Assembly: GCF_041296385.1 (NCBI RefSeq)
Contig: NC_091015.1
Location: 92,798,004-92,862,003 of the forward strand
Length of the DNA stretch: 64,000 nucleotides
Direction of reading: 5' to 3'
Origin: Aphelocoma coerulescens
Taxonomy: Eukaryota > Chordata > Aves > Passeriformes > Corvidae
Position 1 is the first letter of the stretch. The number at the start of each line of letters is the position of its first letter. Of the stretch, positions 13,720 through 26,207 are shown in pieces. Below the pieces are notes generated by a model. It saw only the letters and a list, made by a program, of their open reading frames with translations. It made no database searches and had not been told where the DNA came from. Made by a program: the position numbers and the translations under genes.

Positions 13720-14500
13720 AGAAAAGAGCACTTGGAGTTGTCATGACTGCCTCCACAGTTCTCTGAAATCCATTAGCTTATTTTGAAGCAGAGGCCAAAA
13801 AAGAGGTTTTTAAAAATATAAAAATCTTGGCCATCATCAAGAAGGATTTTAAAGACAAAAGGGACTGCATCATTTTGCTGTTGTGTAAGATCTTCATGCA
13901 CTCTCATCTTGAGTACCGTGCAGTTTTGGCCTTCTTACTTGAGGGAGGATAAATTATCACTTCAGAAGGAACAGAGGGCAGGGCAACTAAAATGATAAAG
14001 TGGATGAAACAGACTGAGGAGGGACTTACAAAGATCCAGGCTTCTTCAGTTTGGAGCAAAGGTTGAGGTGTGAAGTCACCAAACAACAAACTGTCACAAA
14101 GGCAACACATAAGGGTTATTGGAATTGTTGCTCATCAATTTCAAATTGCAAGAATTGAAGGACACTAGACAAAAATAGCAGTAGATAAATTTCAAGCACT
14201 CAAAAGAAAGTATTTTTCACTGAAGGTACAAACTTTTGGCATTTACTAGTACAGGAAACAGTGGAGATAGATAGTATCAGCAGGTTTAAGAAAGTTGCTT
14301 GAATTTATGAGCAGCAGCTTCATAAATGGATAGTAAGATCACAGGGGAGGTTAGTACTGTCCACCATTTCTAATCCATTAAGTTTGGAGGCTGGAAGAGG
14401 GAATAGATTGTAGAAAGAGCATCTCTTACTGCTCTGTTGCAGAGGCAACACTGGGCTTGATGAACCATTGTTCTGAACTGTTAGGACATTCCTTAAGTTT
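13720..14500 (+). mobile_element. Ancient CR1 LINE 3' fragment, older lineage
   Basis: This is about 780 bases of a decayed CR1-type LINE, collinear with a lineage I know from turtles, crocodilians and birds. It starts in the late reverse transcriptase coding region. At about 13889-13925 'atgcactctcatcttgagta' corresponds to the conserved Pro-His-Leu-Glu-Tyr segment, and near 13979-14000 a 'ggcaactaaaatgat' phrase follows. The 3' end at about 14453-14500 reads as a degenerate form of 'gggctagatgg...ccattggtctgac', ending near 'ttccttaag' where the family carries TTCTTATG units. Many stops and indels break every frame. It differs in sequence and terminus from the 5.55 kb copy, so it is a separate and much older CR1 lineage. 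The boundaries, especially the 5' one, are approximate. Confidence 0.88.
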
Positions 14501-17500
14501 TGTGGTGTCCTGAGCTCACATGTAAGGCCAAAACTAGACTGTAGATTGTAAGTGATGGTGTGTGAAACAATGGTTGAACACCATAGTTTTATCTGGTCTG
14601 TGTCAAAGGCAATAATCTGTTGACCCTAAATGTCAATCTGGCACGATCATAAAGCCAAGAGGCAACAATTGGAACTGTATTAGGATTATTGCTTAAAGAA
14701 TAGATTAAAGACTTTTCTCAGTCTGCCTTTGCATATTTTTCAGAGCTGCATGTTGAACTGTGGTTAATGAGGGAACTAAATGCAGAAGACAAATGTTGGT
14801 GACAATTTTCTTTTACAGTGATACCTGTGAATTTCCTTAAGCATACACTGTTAACTGGATTTTCTTCTTTTGACAAGTAAACACCCCCTGTTTCATCACT
14901 ATGCTATAAAATTGTTTAGTTGAACAATGATGTATGTAGAATAAAGTTACTGATTTGTGAGAGAGGAGATTATTGTATTCATATGCTAGTAAGCAAAATT
15001 AACACAATGAATTTTGTATGTGTGATCACAACACTCTAACATCAAAGTAAAAATCCTTGATGGTCTGGGGGTGGCAACTATTTCTGAAGCAATCATTGAA
15101 GTATTTCCTAAGTGGTATTACAAGACGCAGCAACAAAATGAGAATTAATTTCTAAGACAAGTGCTGAGATAAAATAATAAAATAAATTTTTAAAAATCTG
15201 TGTTCTTACATTAAGGTTCTCAAGGTGGTTTTATTTTCTCAAAGACAGAGAAAATCTTCTTTGTGTATGTTGTACATTACAAGGTGTTGCTTTGACTCTT
15301 ACATCATCATAATTACTTTATGTTTTCTTTATGAAAATGAGTTTTTCATCAACTTCAATGGCCACAGTAAGCTGCATTTAAAGTAACATGAAAGACTAAA
15401 ATACTTTGGAAACTTCAGTGGGTCCAAGTCTGTAAGTATTTATTGGCTGATACTTTGAACATTTTTGGGCTCAAGAAAGTCTTTCATCTTCTTACGTAAC
15501 CAGGTACTTTACACATGTTGAGCATTTTTCGTCCTACTCAGTGAAACTTCACATGAGTAAATTAAGTCTTGGAGAAACATGTTCTTTCAGAAACAGCTGT
15601 TCTCTCTGCAAATGTTAGTCCTCCAACTGTTCTTCACTATCTATCTGTCCATTTTAGGGCCAAATTAAACTGGCTTTACACTGACTGGTTCTTAAAGCTA
15701 TAAATCATTCATTATAATGGGATGTTGCTAAGGTAAATAAGGACAGAGATCCAAAAGGGAGCATGCGGTTATTGCTTTATTTTCATTTTCTTAATGTATG
15801 TGTTTCCTGGAAGAAGTAAAGAATATGAACAAAGAAAGAGAGACTGAGACATGGAAATATGAGAAAAACCTGTATAGAGGACGCTTCAGAAAATATCTGG
15901 AAGCGGGGAAGGGGAAAGAAATAATTTAATTATTACAAGGGATTTTTAAACATTTCTGTTGAAAGAACCTGCAGATCTAGTGGTATAATGAAGAGTAAAA
16001 TGGTTAACCTTGCCTCTGAGATGACACAAAACAAAATAGGACAAAGAGATCACTAAGGCAGAGGGCAAAGAAAACTGAGGACTGAGATCTGAGAGGACTT
16101 CAGCTATGGAAGGAACAGTATCAAGCACTAGCTCCTACTGCTAGACCAGCCTGAAAGTCTGCAAAGAACAGCGAGTTCCTCACTTTCCTTGAGATACCAG
16201 GGTCATACTGGATCCTGGCATGCCTGTTGTCTTCATGATTTCCCTTAATGTGCTTTACCTCAGATATAGCCTGTAGATCTGGTCCAAAGTGTGCAGAGAT
16301 GATTAGTGTGGCGGCAGAGGCTGGGCTGGCTTGCCAGCAGTGTTGATAGGTTGAGTTGCCTCCCCCGGGCAGCAAGTCGGGTAAAAAGGATTAGTTCAAT
16401 ACCACTTTGTTTCTACTAAGAGAAACATGTTTACTGTCAAGGTCAAACTTCTTTTGCTCCCTGCATTGACATCAGCAGTGAGAATCAATCGTCTCTACTG
16501 AGTCCTTGTGTGACTAATGCAGGGGCTGTCCCTCTGTCCCTCTCCTGTTGCGGGTGCAGCGGGGTGGGTCGGCAAGCACAGCAGGGGACCTGAATGGTCC
16601 ATCTTAAATGTGGCCTGAGGTTTTCAGAAGTCTGTCCTTGCGTTGAGGGTGGGGGAAGCTGTGGCCAGGCCCAGCAGTGTTGATGGTGGTGACTTCAATG
16701 AGACGAGTGTGTGCTCCAGGCTGGTTACAAGGGGCTATTGTGCTGTCTAGTGAGGGCCTGGGAAGGGCGCTCTATGGGACACCAAGTCCCAAGGGCTTCC
16801 TCCCCTTGACAAGATATTCACAAATGTGCTCTGCTTTTGCCATGCTGGAAAGCTCTGCTACACAGAGGACAGGATAGATCTGGATGAAGAGGGATTGTAG
16901 CAGGGAAAGGAAATCATGTTCTCTACCTATAGATGACTTTTTAATCATCTCACAGAAACTACTGCTGGCAGGCAGAAAGCAGAACTTTCTTTTGGGTCCC
17001 TTAGGATGTGATGAGTGGCAAGTAGGGAAAGCAACCACAAAAATGGCAGGCAGCAAAGTAAATGAAGAGCCATGCTGGGACATTGCTCTAGCAGTTTATG
17101 GAAAATAGCAGGAAAATACATAAAGTCAGTAACCACAAAAAGATGTGAAATAGATGAGGACTGAACTGTTAAAGCTTAAAAACATGAAAAACGATTTTGG
17201 TTGAGTGGCTTGACTATACTACATTTTAGATTGCTCAGCTGATAACTAATAGGAAGCAGAGAAACAGATTTTGAAAATGCAAAAGCTCTGCCTAGTTGTG
17301 AAAGGAAGCAGAGACACAGACACATGGATAGATGTAGGGTTAATAGGGGCTAAATTAAGAAGAGTAGAGCATGTTCCCAAACTGAGTAAAGTAAAAGAAT
17401 TGGTAGAGGATGAGACAGTAACAGTGAGAGTGAGAAGACAAGTACAATAATTTAGTAGCTTGACGCTAAAAAGCAGATTGAAGATATGAACTGGATTAGA

Positions 17501-17962
17501 ATTAGCAGTGTTTTAATTGTTGAAGCCTTGTTCAGAAGGTAAAGCTTCTAATTCAAACTTCCCATAGCATTAACAATTTCTTTTCCTATCCATGGTATTT
17601 GGTGTAAGTATTTAGTTTGTATTTACTGCACCATTAATGTAGCACAAGTATCAGAAAAAGCAAGACACTCTGTGTCTGGAAGTTAAAGTGATTTTTGTGT
17701 TTCTCCTTTGATTGCTGTTTGTCTTCTCTCTTCAGTCTTAAAAGCCTTAAAACGTCTGATCAGATGTATCCTTCATGATTTGAAGGTGTGCAAGCTGCCA
17801 CATGTATCGTTACAGAGTATAGTCCTGTCTCTGTATGTTCCCATGTTCCTGTCAAAAGGGAAATTTCAGGCGTGCTAAGTATGACTTTGTAGTTTCCCAT
17901 GGGGGCATAGTATCTCTAGGTAAGAAAGGATTTTATCACAGAAGCAATAGAAATTATGACAT

Positions 17963-17996
<34 letters not shown>
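17963..17996. repeat. Poly(G) homopolymer, 34 bases
   Basis: A pure run of 34 G on the given strand, flanked by 'gacat' and 'cttacatg'. G homopolymers this long are much rarer in vertebrate DNA than A/T runs because they are unstable and form G-quadruplexes. The 61-codon frame across it owes its poly-glycine tail to this run and is not a gene. The true length could differ from 34, since sequencing and assembly are error-prone on such tracts. Confidence 0.95.
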
Positions 17997-20496
17997 CTTA
18001 CATGTAACGTAAACCAGTAGATTTATTTATTTACTTACTTGTACAGATAAAGTTAAAAGGCAAAATTATTTATTTCTCTACCCATTTCACAGATAGAATC
18101 AATTTATCTGTCAATCAGTGCATCCAGGCATCCAGAAGAACTAAAGTTATAATCCAAACCCCATACAATCTACAGGCTCCTGAATCCTATTGAATACATT
18201 TGGCTTTATATAAACTGGAAAGATAGAGTTTTAAAATCATTCCTCTTCAAGATAAATTTTCTACTGAATGTCAGTCATACAGTTGCTTTGCTCAGCATTG
18301 CATTGGCTTTATGCATGTTGTGGGGCAGATATGCAAAAATTTTATCATTTTTTGTTTGGATTGGTTTAATTGCTACTACCAAAAGTTATCCAAATTAATG
18401 AATTATTATTTTTGTGGCATCAGTTTCTAAGGTTGTGAATCCAACCTGAGTCCTGACGTTTTGTGTAGTATGAATCTGCATTTTGCAGAACTCTGGCACA
18501 TCTGAAGTGTGTCTGTTCACTTATGCAGTTGTCTCGGCATTGTAATGAGATGAAGGTTTTATGTACATGAAAATGCATACAGATGAGTTTTTTGTTCCAA
18601 AGATCAGTGATAGATTTTAGGCAGGCGAGTGAAACAGAACTGTTGCCAGAACATATTCCCATGTGAGTCTTTAAGCAACTGATCTGGACAGTGTCTATCA
18701 TTGTGTCCCATGTAGCACAAACACATTGCTGATATTTATCAAAGATGTATCTGAAAAAATCCTAATTTTTGCTTCCACTTTTGGGTGAAATTCAAATGTA
18801 GAACACTAAAAATGATGAAATCACAGCTGTTATTCAGACTCTAAAAGTCTGAAAAATGTCTAGTGCATTGGAGGTTTGAGAGAAATTATAGCTGAGCTCT
18901 CTTTGTTCATGTAAGCAGTTCAGGATTGGAGGAGAGGAGGAGAAACAGAAAAGGATGGGAAGGTGAAACATGATGTACATGTCCAAGTTAATACTGACTG
19001 CTGAAATGCTCTTTACCTATGTTATTCTTTTGGGGCTTGAACTTTAAGTTTCAAGGTATAATCAGCTTGTATTTCAGTCTTAAAATTTGCTGAGAGCATG
19101 GAATGTAATATACAGAAAGGCGGCCATGAGGTGTATGCATTTTTCTGTGGAAGAAACCACTAGGGAGAAAAATCAAATAGAGAATGCACAGAACAGACAA
19201 GCAATAACCCTGATCCAGTGTGCTGCAGGTACCTTCCCTGTTTTCTTCCCTGTCAAGCGATAGGGAAAGAAAAACTTACATGAATTCTGCTGCCATCACT
19301 GTTCAGCTGTAGCCATCAGGGAAAGTGTTAGGGAAAGGACTCTGGTCTGTGTTGTCCACATCGGGGACTGATGTATGTGTTACTTCACCTCCTCTTTCTC
19401 CAGTCTTTGCTCAGCCAACAGGAGAATTTTCAAGATGCTGGGAATTGAGTGCTGAGCAGCAAGCAGCCCACTTACTGTATCGCAAAACGGAGCTTCAGGA
19501 AGGGAAGAGTACTAACAGTAGGCATGACCAAAATGAAAGCTAAGAGATAAAATCCAGGAAAGATGATCACATATTTCTAGGGTTGCATATAAAATAGGTA
19601 GTCCATTTATCTAACTATGAGATGCATTCAATGGATCCTGTTTTAGGGGCTGATTAATGAAGCACATAAATTTGGAAGGAGTATTATGGATCTCTTGTCA
19701 CTGTAGTGCTGTGACATGTTGTATTGGCTTTCTGTAAGTGGCAATAAAAATAGGAAAAAAATACCCTCTGTAAAGGAAGGAGATGTCTTGCACTAATCCT
19801 CACTGCTTTTGAAATGGTATTTAGTAAGGCAGTATCTAGGAAGTCAGAGGCATACCTAAATAGTCTCTCAGAAGAAACGAGCTTGTGGGGTTGGATAAAA
19901 TTCCTTAAGATTCTCCATAAGTTATATAGGAGTTCATAATTTATATTTCTGAACGTTACTTTACTGGTAGATTTTCAGCACTTCTTTGTTTGAGAAACAA
20001 CAGATAATATTGTTGTGGTTTAAGCTTAAGAATAAATATTTTTGTTAAGATATTTGGGGTCAACTGACCCTCAACAAGAAGAAAACATACTATGATGTAA
20101 TGAAATTACTGCTTTTAAATTCTTACGCCCTGCATTCTTTAGGCTAGAAGCAGGTTATTTTATGTTTCTCTGGAAAAGTATTATTATTTATATTAGTAAT
20201 TTTTTTCTAGAAATACAATTTTGTTCAACCAGAACTACTTCAACTTCTATCTGAATTAAAAAAAAATAATTTAAATGGGAAGTCTGGAAGCCTTTTAGAT
20301 AACAAAACCTGAAAGGAAAGAGTGCATTCCTTTATCCTCCTTTTACTCAGTGATTAGCTCGATCACCTGGGGTATGGAAGGACTGCCTGAGATGATCTGC
20401 AGTAATATAAGAGTGCAGCAGTTGGTGGTTTCAGAAATTTCCCTTGGTTAAATAAGCTGAAATTGGTGCTTCAAGTGCCTCTGTTGAAGAGCCAGG

Positions 20497-20542
20497 AGTA
20501 TGTTTTGGAGCTCAGCAGAAGTATGTATTGGAGCTCAGCCCA
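20497..20542. repeat. 23-bp tandem duplication
   Basis: Two adjacent 23-base units share 'tggagctcagc' and an 'agtatgt' start, with only a few mismatches. It is a short local duplication with no evidence of function. Confidence 0.8.
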
Positions 20543-23463
20543 AGGCACAGGTTATGAGGTATATGAAGGCACTCTGAAATGTGTCCTTAGTGGAGACTAG
20601 GAACCAGCAGTCCCATTCCTCATTTGGAGTCCTCTGGTCAGAGGCAGTGGCACTGACCTGGTGGCTCCAGTGCCCTTGAGCTCTGCCCAAATTCATTTAC
20701 GGATTGCTCTGAGTGAAAAGAAACAGTTCCTTGTTATTATTGTCAGGGTTTGTCAAGGAAATAATTTAGATTTACAGTGTGACTCTAACTGAACTGAGGT
20801 GTGTATAACTTCTGTGCAGGCTGGTGCTTGTGTACTCACCCACTGCATCAGTTCAATCAGCGAATCTCACAGGTGAGTGTTGTGTCACTGGCTCCGAGCA
20901 GGTTCTTGGTGCTTGCTGGTGAGTCACCCCTTGCAGCCCTGCACTGCCAGGATCAACCTCCAGCTCTCCATCCCTGGCTTTATAGTCCATTTTCCCACAC
21001 CTTCTGGAACTGAGCTGGCTTATTGACCATACTCACTTTGGAGGTGAATTCCTGTAATGCAGGAGTGACTTGAAGTTTTTGTTTTTCTGTAAAAAAAGGG
21101 TTTGTCTTGTTAGATAGGTTTAGGCTCTCAGATAGGTACTATTTGAAACAATTTATAAACAAAGAACTTCTTAGTCCTAGTCAGTTTTTTAGTAACTGAT
21201 TTATGATATATTTTACATGGTACACTTATCTCTGATGACTATTCAGAATAATAAAATAATATTATAATTGCTTCATGTTTTTGCATCCAGGTTCATGTTT
21301 TACGGTATTACAGAAAGAATGTAAACAAAGCCCTACCTTACACTTACACTCTTCTGTTTGGGTGTGAGTGAGAGGAACCCTGGGAAAATTGGTAATGCTG
21401 CAGAGATCTTAGTTTAGAGGTATAAAGCCTGCAAGGTATGAAAATAGATACATTTTTACTCTGTGATTAATTTTGGTCCCAAATATGTGAATTTGCCCAT
21501 TAAAACTCAATAAATAACTGACCCAAATAATATATAAAATCAAATAAGTTCATTTCTGTATGATGAAATTGATTTTGGTGGCTTTTTGATATTAAGAAGC
21601 TGTATGAATTAAAACCAAAGGGCTTGCACTTGATTTTCTTCACTTTCTTGCCAATTTTTTGTGTGATTTTTAAGTGAAACAAACAAACTATTTAATTTGC
21701 CTGCAAAATATACAAAAAGTATATGTGATTTGAGAAAAAATGTAAAAAAAGTTCTCCATTTTGGGTCAATAATACATAACATGATTAAAATCCCATGGAC
21801 ATTAAAGGAAAGATTTTCACAGGCTTCTTAAGGATTTTGTCAAGACCCTTGTGTTCATGGTTAATCTGTGAAGAAATGCAAAGGGTAAAATGATTCTTTC
21901 CTCAACATGCCCCAAATGAGGAATGAATATTAAAATGTGTGGTGTCACCTCAGTAACTCTGTTCTCAGGTGTCACATGCACTTCCTTGTCAATAAGGAGA
22001 TGTGGTACACAATGCAACATTTAAATGGTGCCATGCAACCTTAAACAGCACCCAGAACTGCATTTCCTGTTCCTCATTATATTTTAATTAAATATTGATG
22101 GACAGTTTGTTTACATCAGGATTTTATTCCGTTAAAAGTAATGCCAGCTTATTACTATTGTTAGTGAAATAGCTGGAGCAGCAAGTTGGTGATTAGTGTC
22201 AATTTCTCTGTTGACCCGAGAAACATGATATAGGTAAATTAATTTGTAATTGTCAGTTGAACTGCTTTGTTGTGCTGGAATAGATGTAGTTTAGCTAAAA
22301 CAAGTTGAAGAACCCTGAAGCATTTTACTGTATGTACCTTATGTCCTCGTGAACCTTATGTGTATGAACCTTCTAATGACTTGTGTGAACTGTGCTATAT
22401 AGACTGCATAATAGAAAAAAAATCTGCAAATGTTATGCAATGCATAGTTTTAGGTAGAAGTCTGAGCCCAGGAACACTGCTTTTGATGTTCTTAATTGCT
22501 CTCCTGCCTACTAGTTACACTGTATATTTTAGTTCTTCTCTGACCACCTAATGCATTCCTAACTTTCATGAGATTTCTATCTCGGTTCTTAAATTACTAA
22601 ATGAAATAGAAATAAAATAACACCTAAAATATATTACAGAAAATACAACTTTACTAGCAGTTGGAACTGTCTGTTCTATATTTTTTCTCATATGTAATTC
22701 TCTTCATAATTTTGCAGGAAATAAATCCTGATCTCAATATCCTGGTTTAAGTGGTAGCCCAGAAGAACTTGAAATGAATGATAAAGAGAGAAATCCAAAG
22801 TAAACCAGAAGAAACTCTAAAAACATAAAACTACTAATAGAAAAAGAAGCATTTGTCCTGGGCAGATGAAAGTAGTGATATAACCGAGAGTAGTTTGTCA
22901 TACAGAATGTTGTTCAACTTCCTCTACGATGACATTGCAGACATTGTTGTACATGGAAATATTTATATTGATTGTGTGCTGGGATAATTAAACACCTTGT
23001 TCCATGTTACAAAAGACACAGTAAACAATGATGAAAGAAAGATGAATTTTTGAAACAGAAACCCCACTTTCAGTTTGTTGAAGAATTATTTTCTTAGCTA
23101 GCAAGCGAAACACTACACATCAACCGTAATTCTCAAAATCATCAATGAAGTTACTTAAAGAAGAAACAATTGTCTGTCCTTCTTAAAATAACTTCTAATC
23201 TATAGAATGGCAGCTTCTAACAAGCTAAGTCACCTTTACAGTTTAGTCTTTGCTCTAAAGAAACCTAATCCTATTGAACTGGCTGGATGCTAATGGATTC
23301 CTTAGATGTCAGAGACGTGCTGTTAGTTGGCAAGTCAGGGTGCAGAACCAAGAAGATTGCAAAGAACTTTTCTGATATAAGAAGGTGTTTTGATACTTCA
23401 TGTAAGAAGCAAAAGAAAAAAGGAGAATCTGGGAAAGATTTTATGGAGTTTTAGCTTTTTTAG

Positions 23464-23513
23464 TGTTTTTTTTTTGGTGGTGGTTGGTTGGGTTTTGGGT
23501 TTTGGGTTTTTTT
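23464..23513. repeat. GT-rich low-complexity tract
   Basis: A T run is followed by GGT units and then three GGGTTTT units. The GGGTTTT unit is not the vertebrate telomere unit TTAGGG. It lies about 100 bases from the 3' terminus of the CR1 copy that begins at 23.61 kb. Confidence 0.75.
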
Positions 23514-23611
23514 AAGCAAAGAAAGTAAATGGAAGTAGAAAAAGCATTTATTTGAAAGGAAGGGTGTATTCTGGAGGATATGAAAGAAGAGTATTAATGA
23601 ACTGCGTTTAT

Positions 23612-24330
23612 TATCACGTAATGATATTGATTGGAAAAGACCTGTGAAGATCCTATTTTAGGGTCTAATCCTCAAACAAGGAAGGGAAAACTAAGGTGAA
23701 GTTGCTTTTAATAGCTTTGTCTCACTGAGGTTTCAGTATCTCTAGGGGTGGATATTTCACAGCATCTCTGGGCAACTATGCCAGTGTGTAACTAACTTCA
23801 TGGTTAGTTTCTTAATGCTTGATAACTTCTTTCTGGCTCTTCTTGGGTGCCATGTGTTCCGGCTGCCCACTCATCTTAGTGACCATCTATCAGGCTGGCT
23901 TCAATAAGTCAATGGCTTTCTTGCCCTGGGGATGCCAAAACTGGACATGGGACTCCTGGTGCAATCTCACAGGTGTTGACTAGAAGGAATAATCCCTTCT
24001 CTTGCGGTTTGTTTGCTGAGGCATCCTGGTCCGTGTTTGGCCCTCTTCAAAACAAGGGCATATTGCTGACTCATGTTTAACTTGTGAACTTTGTTTTTCT
24101 GCAGCACTTCCTTACCCAGTGGGTGCCCAGGCTAAGGTTTTTCTCTCTTGGCTGCAGGATTTTTGCTTTCTCATTGGTGTCTTGCTGCTGAGCTTTTTAA
24201 GGCTAATGTCAGGCCTCATATCCAGCCTTGAGGTATGACAAAAGAGCAGCACTGCCCTCAAGGCTGTTGATCACTCCCCTGAACTTAGTATCTGTTGATG
24301 AATAAACCCATTGACACATATGGTTGATGA
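23612..24330 (-). mobile_element. Decayed CR1 LINE 3' fragment
   Basis: This is a CR1 copy read on the minus strand, so its 3' end is at the low coordinate. On the given strand 'attgattggaaaagacctgt' (about 23627) matches the antisense CR1 3' untranslated region. 'tctctaggggtggatatttc' (about 23740) and 'atctctgggcaact' (about 23764) match the next conserved blocks. 'ccaaaactggacatgg' (about 23934) corresponds to the Tyr-Cys-Val-Gln-Phe-Trp region of the reverse transcriptase. Further on, 'gggcatattgctgactcatg' (about 24056) and 'tgccctcaaggctgttgatc' (about 24252) continue into more 5' coding sequence. Order and spacing agree with a single insertion. Divergence is high and no open frame survives. 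The 5' limit near 24330 is approximate. Confidence 0.82.
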
Positions 24331-26171
24331 TTCATGCTTACCTGGATGCTCAGTTATTTCTCCTGTCTTAGCCTTAGAGCTGTGTATTAAAAATGTCCCG
24401 TTCTTTAAAAAAACAAACCACAAACCCCCACCACTTTGTTCTTAATGTTCTTCATTAAGCTTCCTCTGTGAAAATCTACAGTGACTTTCTTTAGGTGTCT
24501 TTTTTCCTGTCCATCAGAGTAGAGATGTGAGGCTTAGGAGAAATAATAGTTGGTATTTAGATAACTGGACTGGTTTTTAAGTGATGGCAAGGAAAGTGTG
24601 ATAAAGTTGTGCAGGATTTTTAACTGAAAAGAGAAAAAAAAAATGTGAACCTTTTTATTCTGGGATTCACTTCTCAATGGCATCTCAGCTCTGGTTTCAG
24701 AATGGGGAAGAAAAATGGTGGGTACACTGAGTCCCACCTGCCACATCAGGTTTGCGCATGTGAACCATCACTTGGAATAAATCTTGTGAGATAAGTTCAG
24801 TCATAGTTGGTTTGGGTTTGCTTTTTATTATTGCCAAATATTTTGTCAGTGATCTCACAAAAAATACAAAGTGCTATTTTTATCCTTTCTGATTGAAGAA
24901 GGGCTTTGCTTTGGTGTATACAACATGCTGCCCTTAGGGGACTGGCAGTGGCACTCAGTGGCTGTGTTGGCCTCCACCAGTTTCTTTGGTTTGTTTAGGA
25001 GAGGAGGAAGAGAGTCATTTGTTTTTAGAAAAATGTGAAGTTTTTATTATCTGATACTGGTTTTACTTCCCTTTTATGACAACCAGTTGCTTCAAGCAAA
25101 CTAAACTAAGTTATCTCCCACCTCTTATTCAAACTGCTCATGCCTGACTGCCTGAAGCTGGTTAGAAGATGCCCATGGGAACCTTGCTTCTGACAGTGGC
25201 ATGGTGGGGCTGACACAAACCTTTGTGTCATGGCCAAAATGGGTCTCTGCCATCCAGCCACCTGAAAGTGCTCACTTCTATTTTAGGTCCATTATTGTGG
25301 TTGTTGCAGTCCTTACACCAGTGGTAACTATGCCTCTCCTGCTGAAGCTGCTGGTATGTGAGCTAGTGAAATTAAATCAGGTGTGGCAGCATGGGCTGCA
25401 CTGTTGGTTTTTACTGCAGTACAGGTGCTTCTTCCGGGTAGTGCATGCACCTTCTGAATTAAGCCCAAAACAACCTGATTTGTAGACATTGACTTTCTCC
25501 CAACTTGATAGGAAGAGGTAACTTTTCAACCAGCCCTCTCACTGTCCCTTTTGAACCACACGGCAACTGCCCCTGGCGGGGCTGCAGGAGATTTGTGTTG
25601 CATGGAATATTGTTCAGGTATTGCACAGGAGGAATCAGCACTCGTGAGGAGAAAGCTGTTGCTGAAGCATTTGTACTCCAGTAATCCTGCATCAACAAAT
25701 CTGATTTGTATTAAGCTGGGTGCAGGCAAACTTCAGTTGTGAGAGTTGTTCCCAAGCCAAGGTGCTGCACAGATGAGAAAGGACTGAACTGTCCTAAAGC
25801 ACAGGAGCTGATGAGGGGTGTGATTAAACATCCTAGCTGGATAGCCAGCAATGTACCGTGCCATGCCCTAGCTCTGCTTGCTCGTTTAGGCTTCTGTTTG
25901 CATTGAGTTGTCTCGCTGTGGACCTAATGATGCTTATGTGGTATCATACTGTTTCATTTGTAGAGGTTATGGCCAGTTCAGAAACTATGCACCTAAAACA
26001 CATTCATTGCATCCCCACCTAGTAAACAGACTTTTGCCTGAGTCAAGGGAGTTCAACAGATGGCTGCATCCTGTCCCAATAAGACAGATGTGACATCAGT
26101 TAGCAAGGTACAGCTCTTCACCATTTACTGTGTCTGAGCAAAGCCTTTTTGGTAATTGACTTGAGATACTC

Positions 26172-26172
26172 T

Positions 26173-26204
<32 letters not shown>

Positions 26205-26207
26205 TTT
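26172..26207. repeat. Poly(T) tract
   Basis: Thirteen T, one C, then twenty-two T. It could be an old A-tail of something inserted on the minus strand, but no retrocopy is recognisable on its upstream (right-hand) side, so I call it simple sequence. Confidence 0.95.

Larger units (their letters stand above)
14501..23611. other. Gene-free unique DNA
   Basis: No gene recognised. The stretch includes the 34-base G run at 17.96 kb, a 23-bp tandem duplication at 20.50 kb and a GT-rich tract at 23.46 kb. A slightly GC-richer patch at 16.3-16.9 kb carries opposing frames of about 65-100 codons that resemble nothing known to me. A 14-base LTR-end look-alike near 20.0 kb has no matching partner end. 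Confidence 0.55.

Noticed and set aside
17835..18020. Short frame ending in poly-glycine
   Set aside because: The glycine run is only the translation of the G34 homopolymer.
20012..20026. TGTTGTGGTTTAAG, like the end of the LTR family at 28 and 30 kb
   Set aside because: Only 14 bases match. The next bases do not continue the LTR, and no partner end or duplication is present.
23492..23513. GGGTTTT repeats as an interstitial telomere
   Set aside because: The vertebrate telomere unit is TTAGGG. This unit lacks the A, and only three copies are present.
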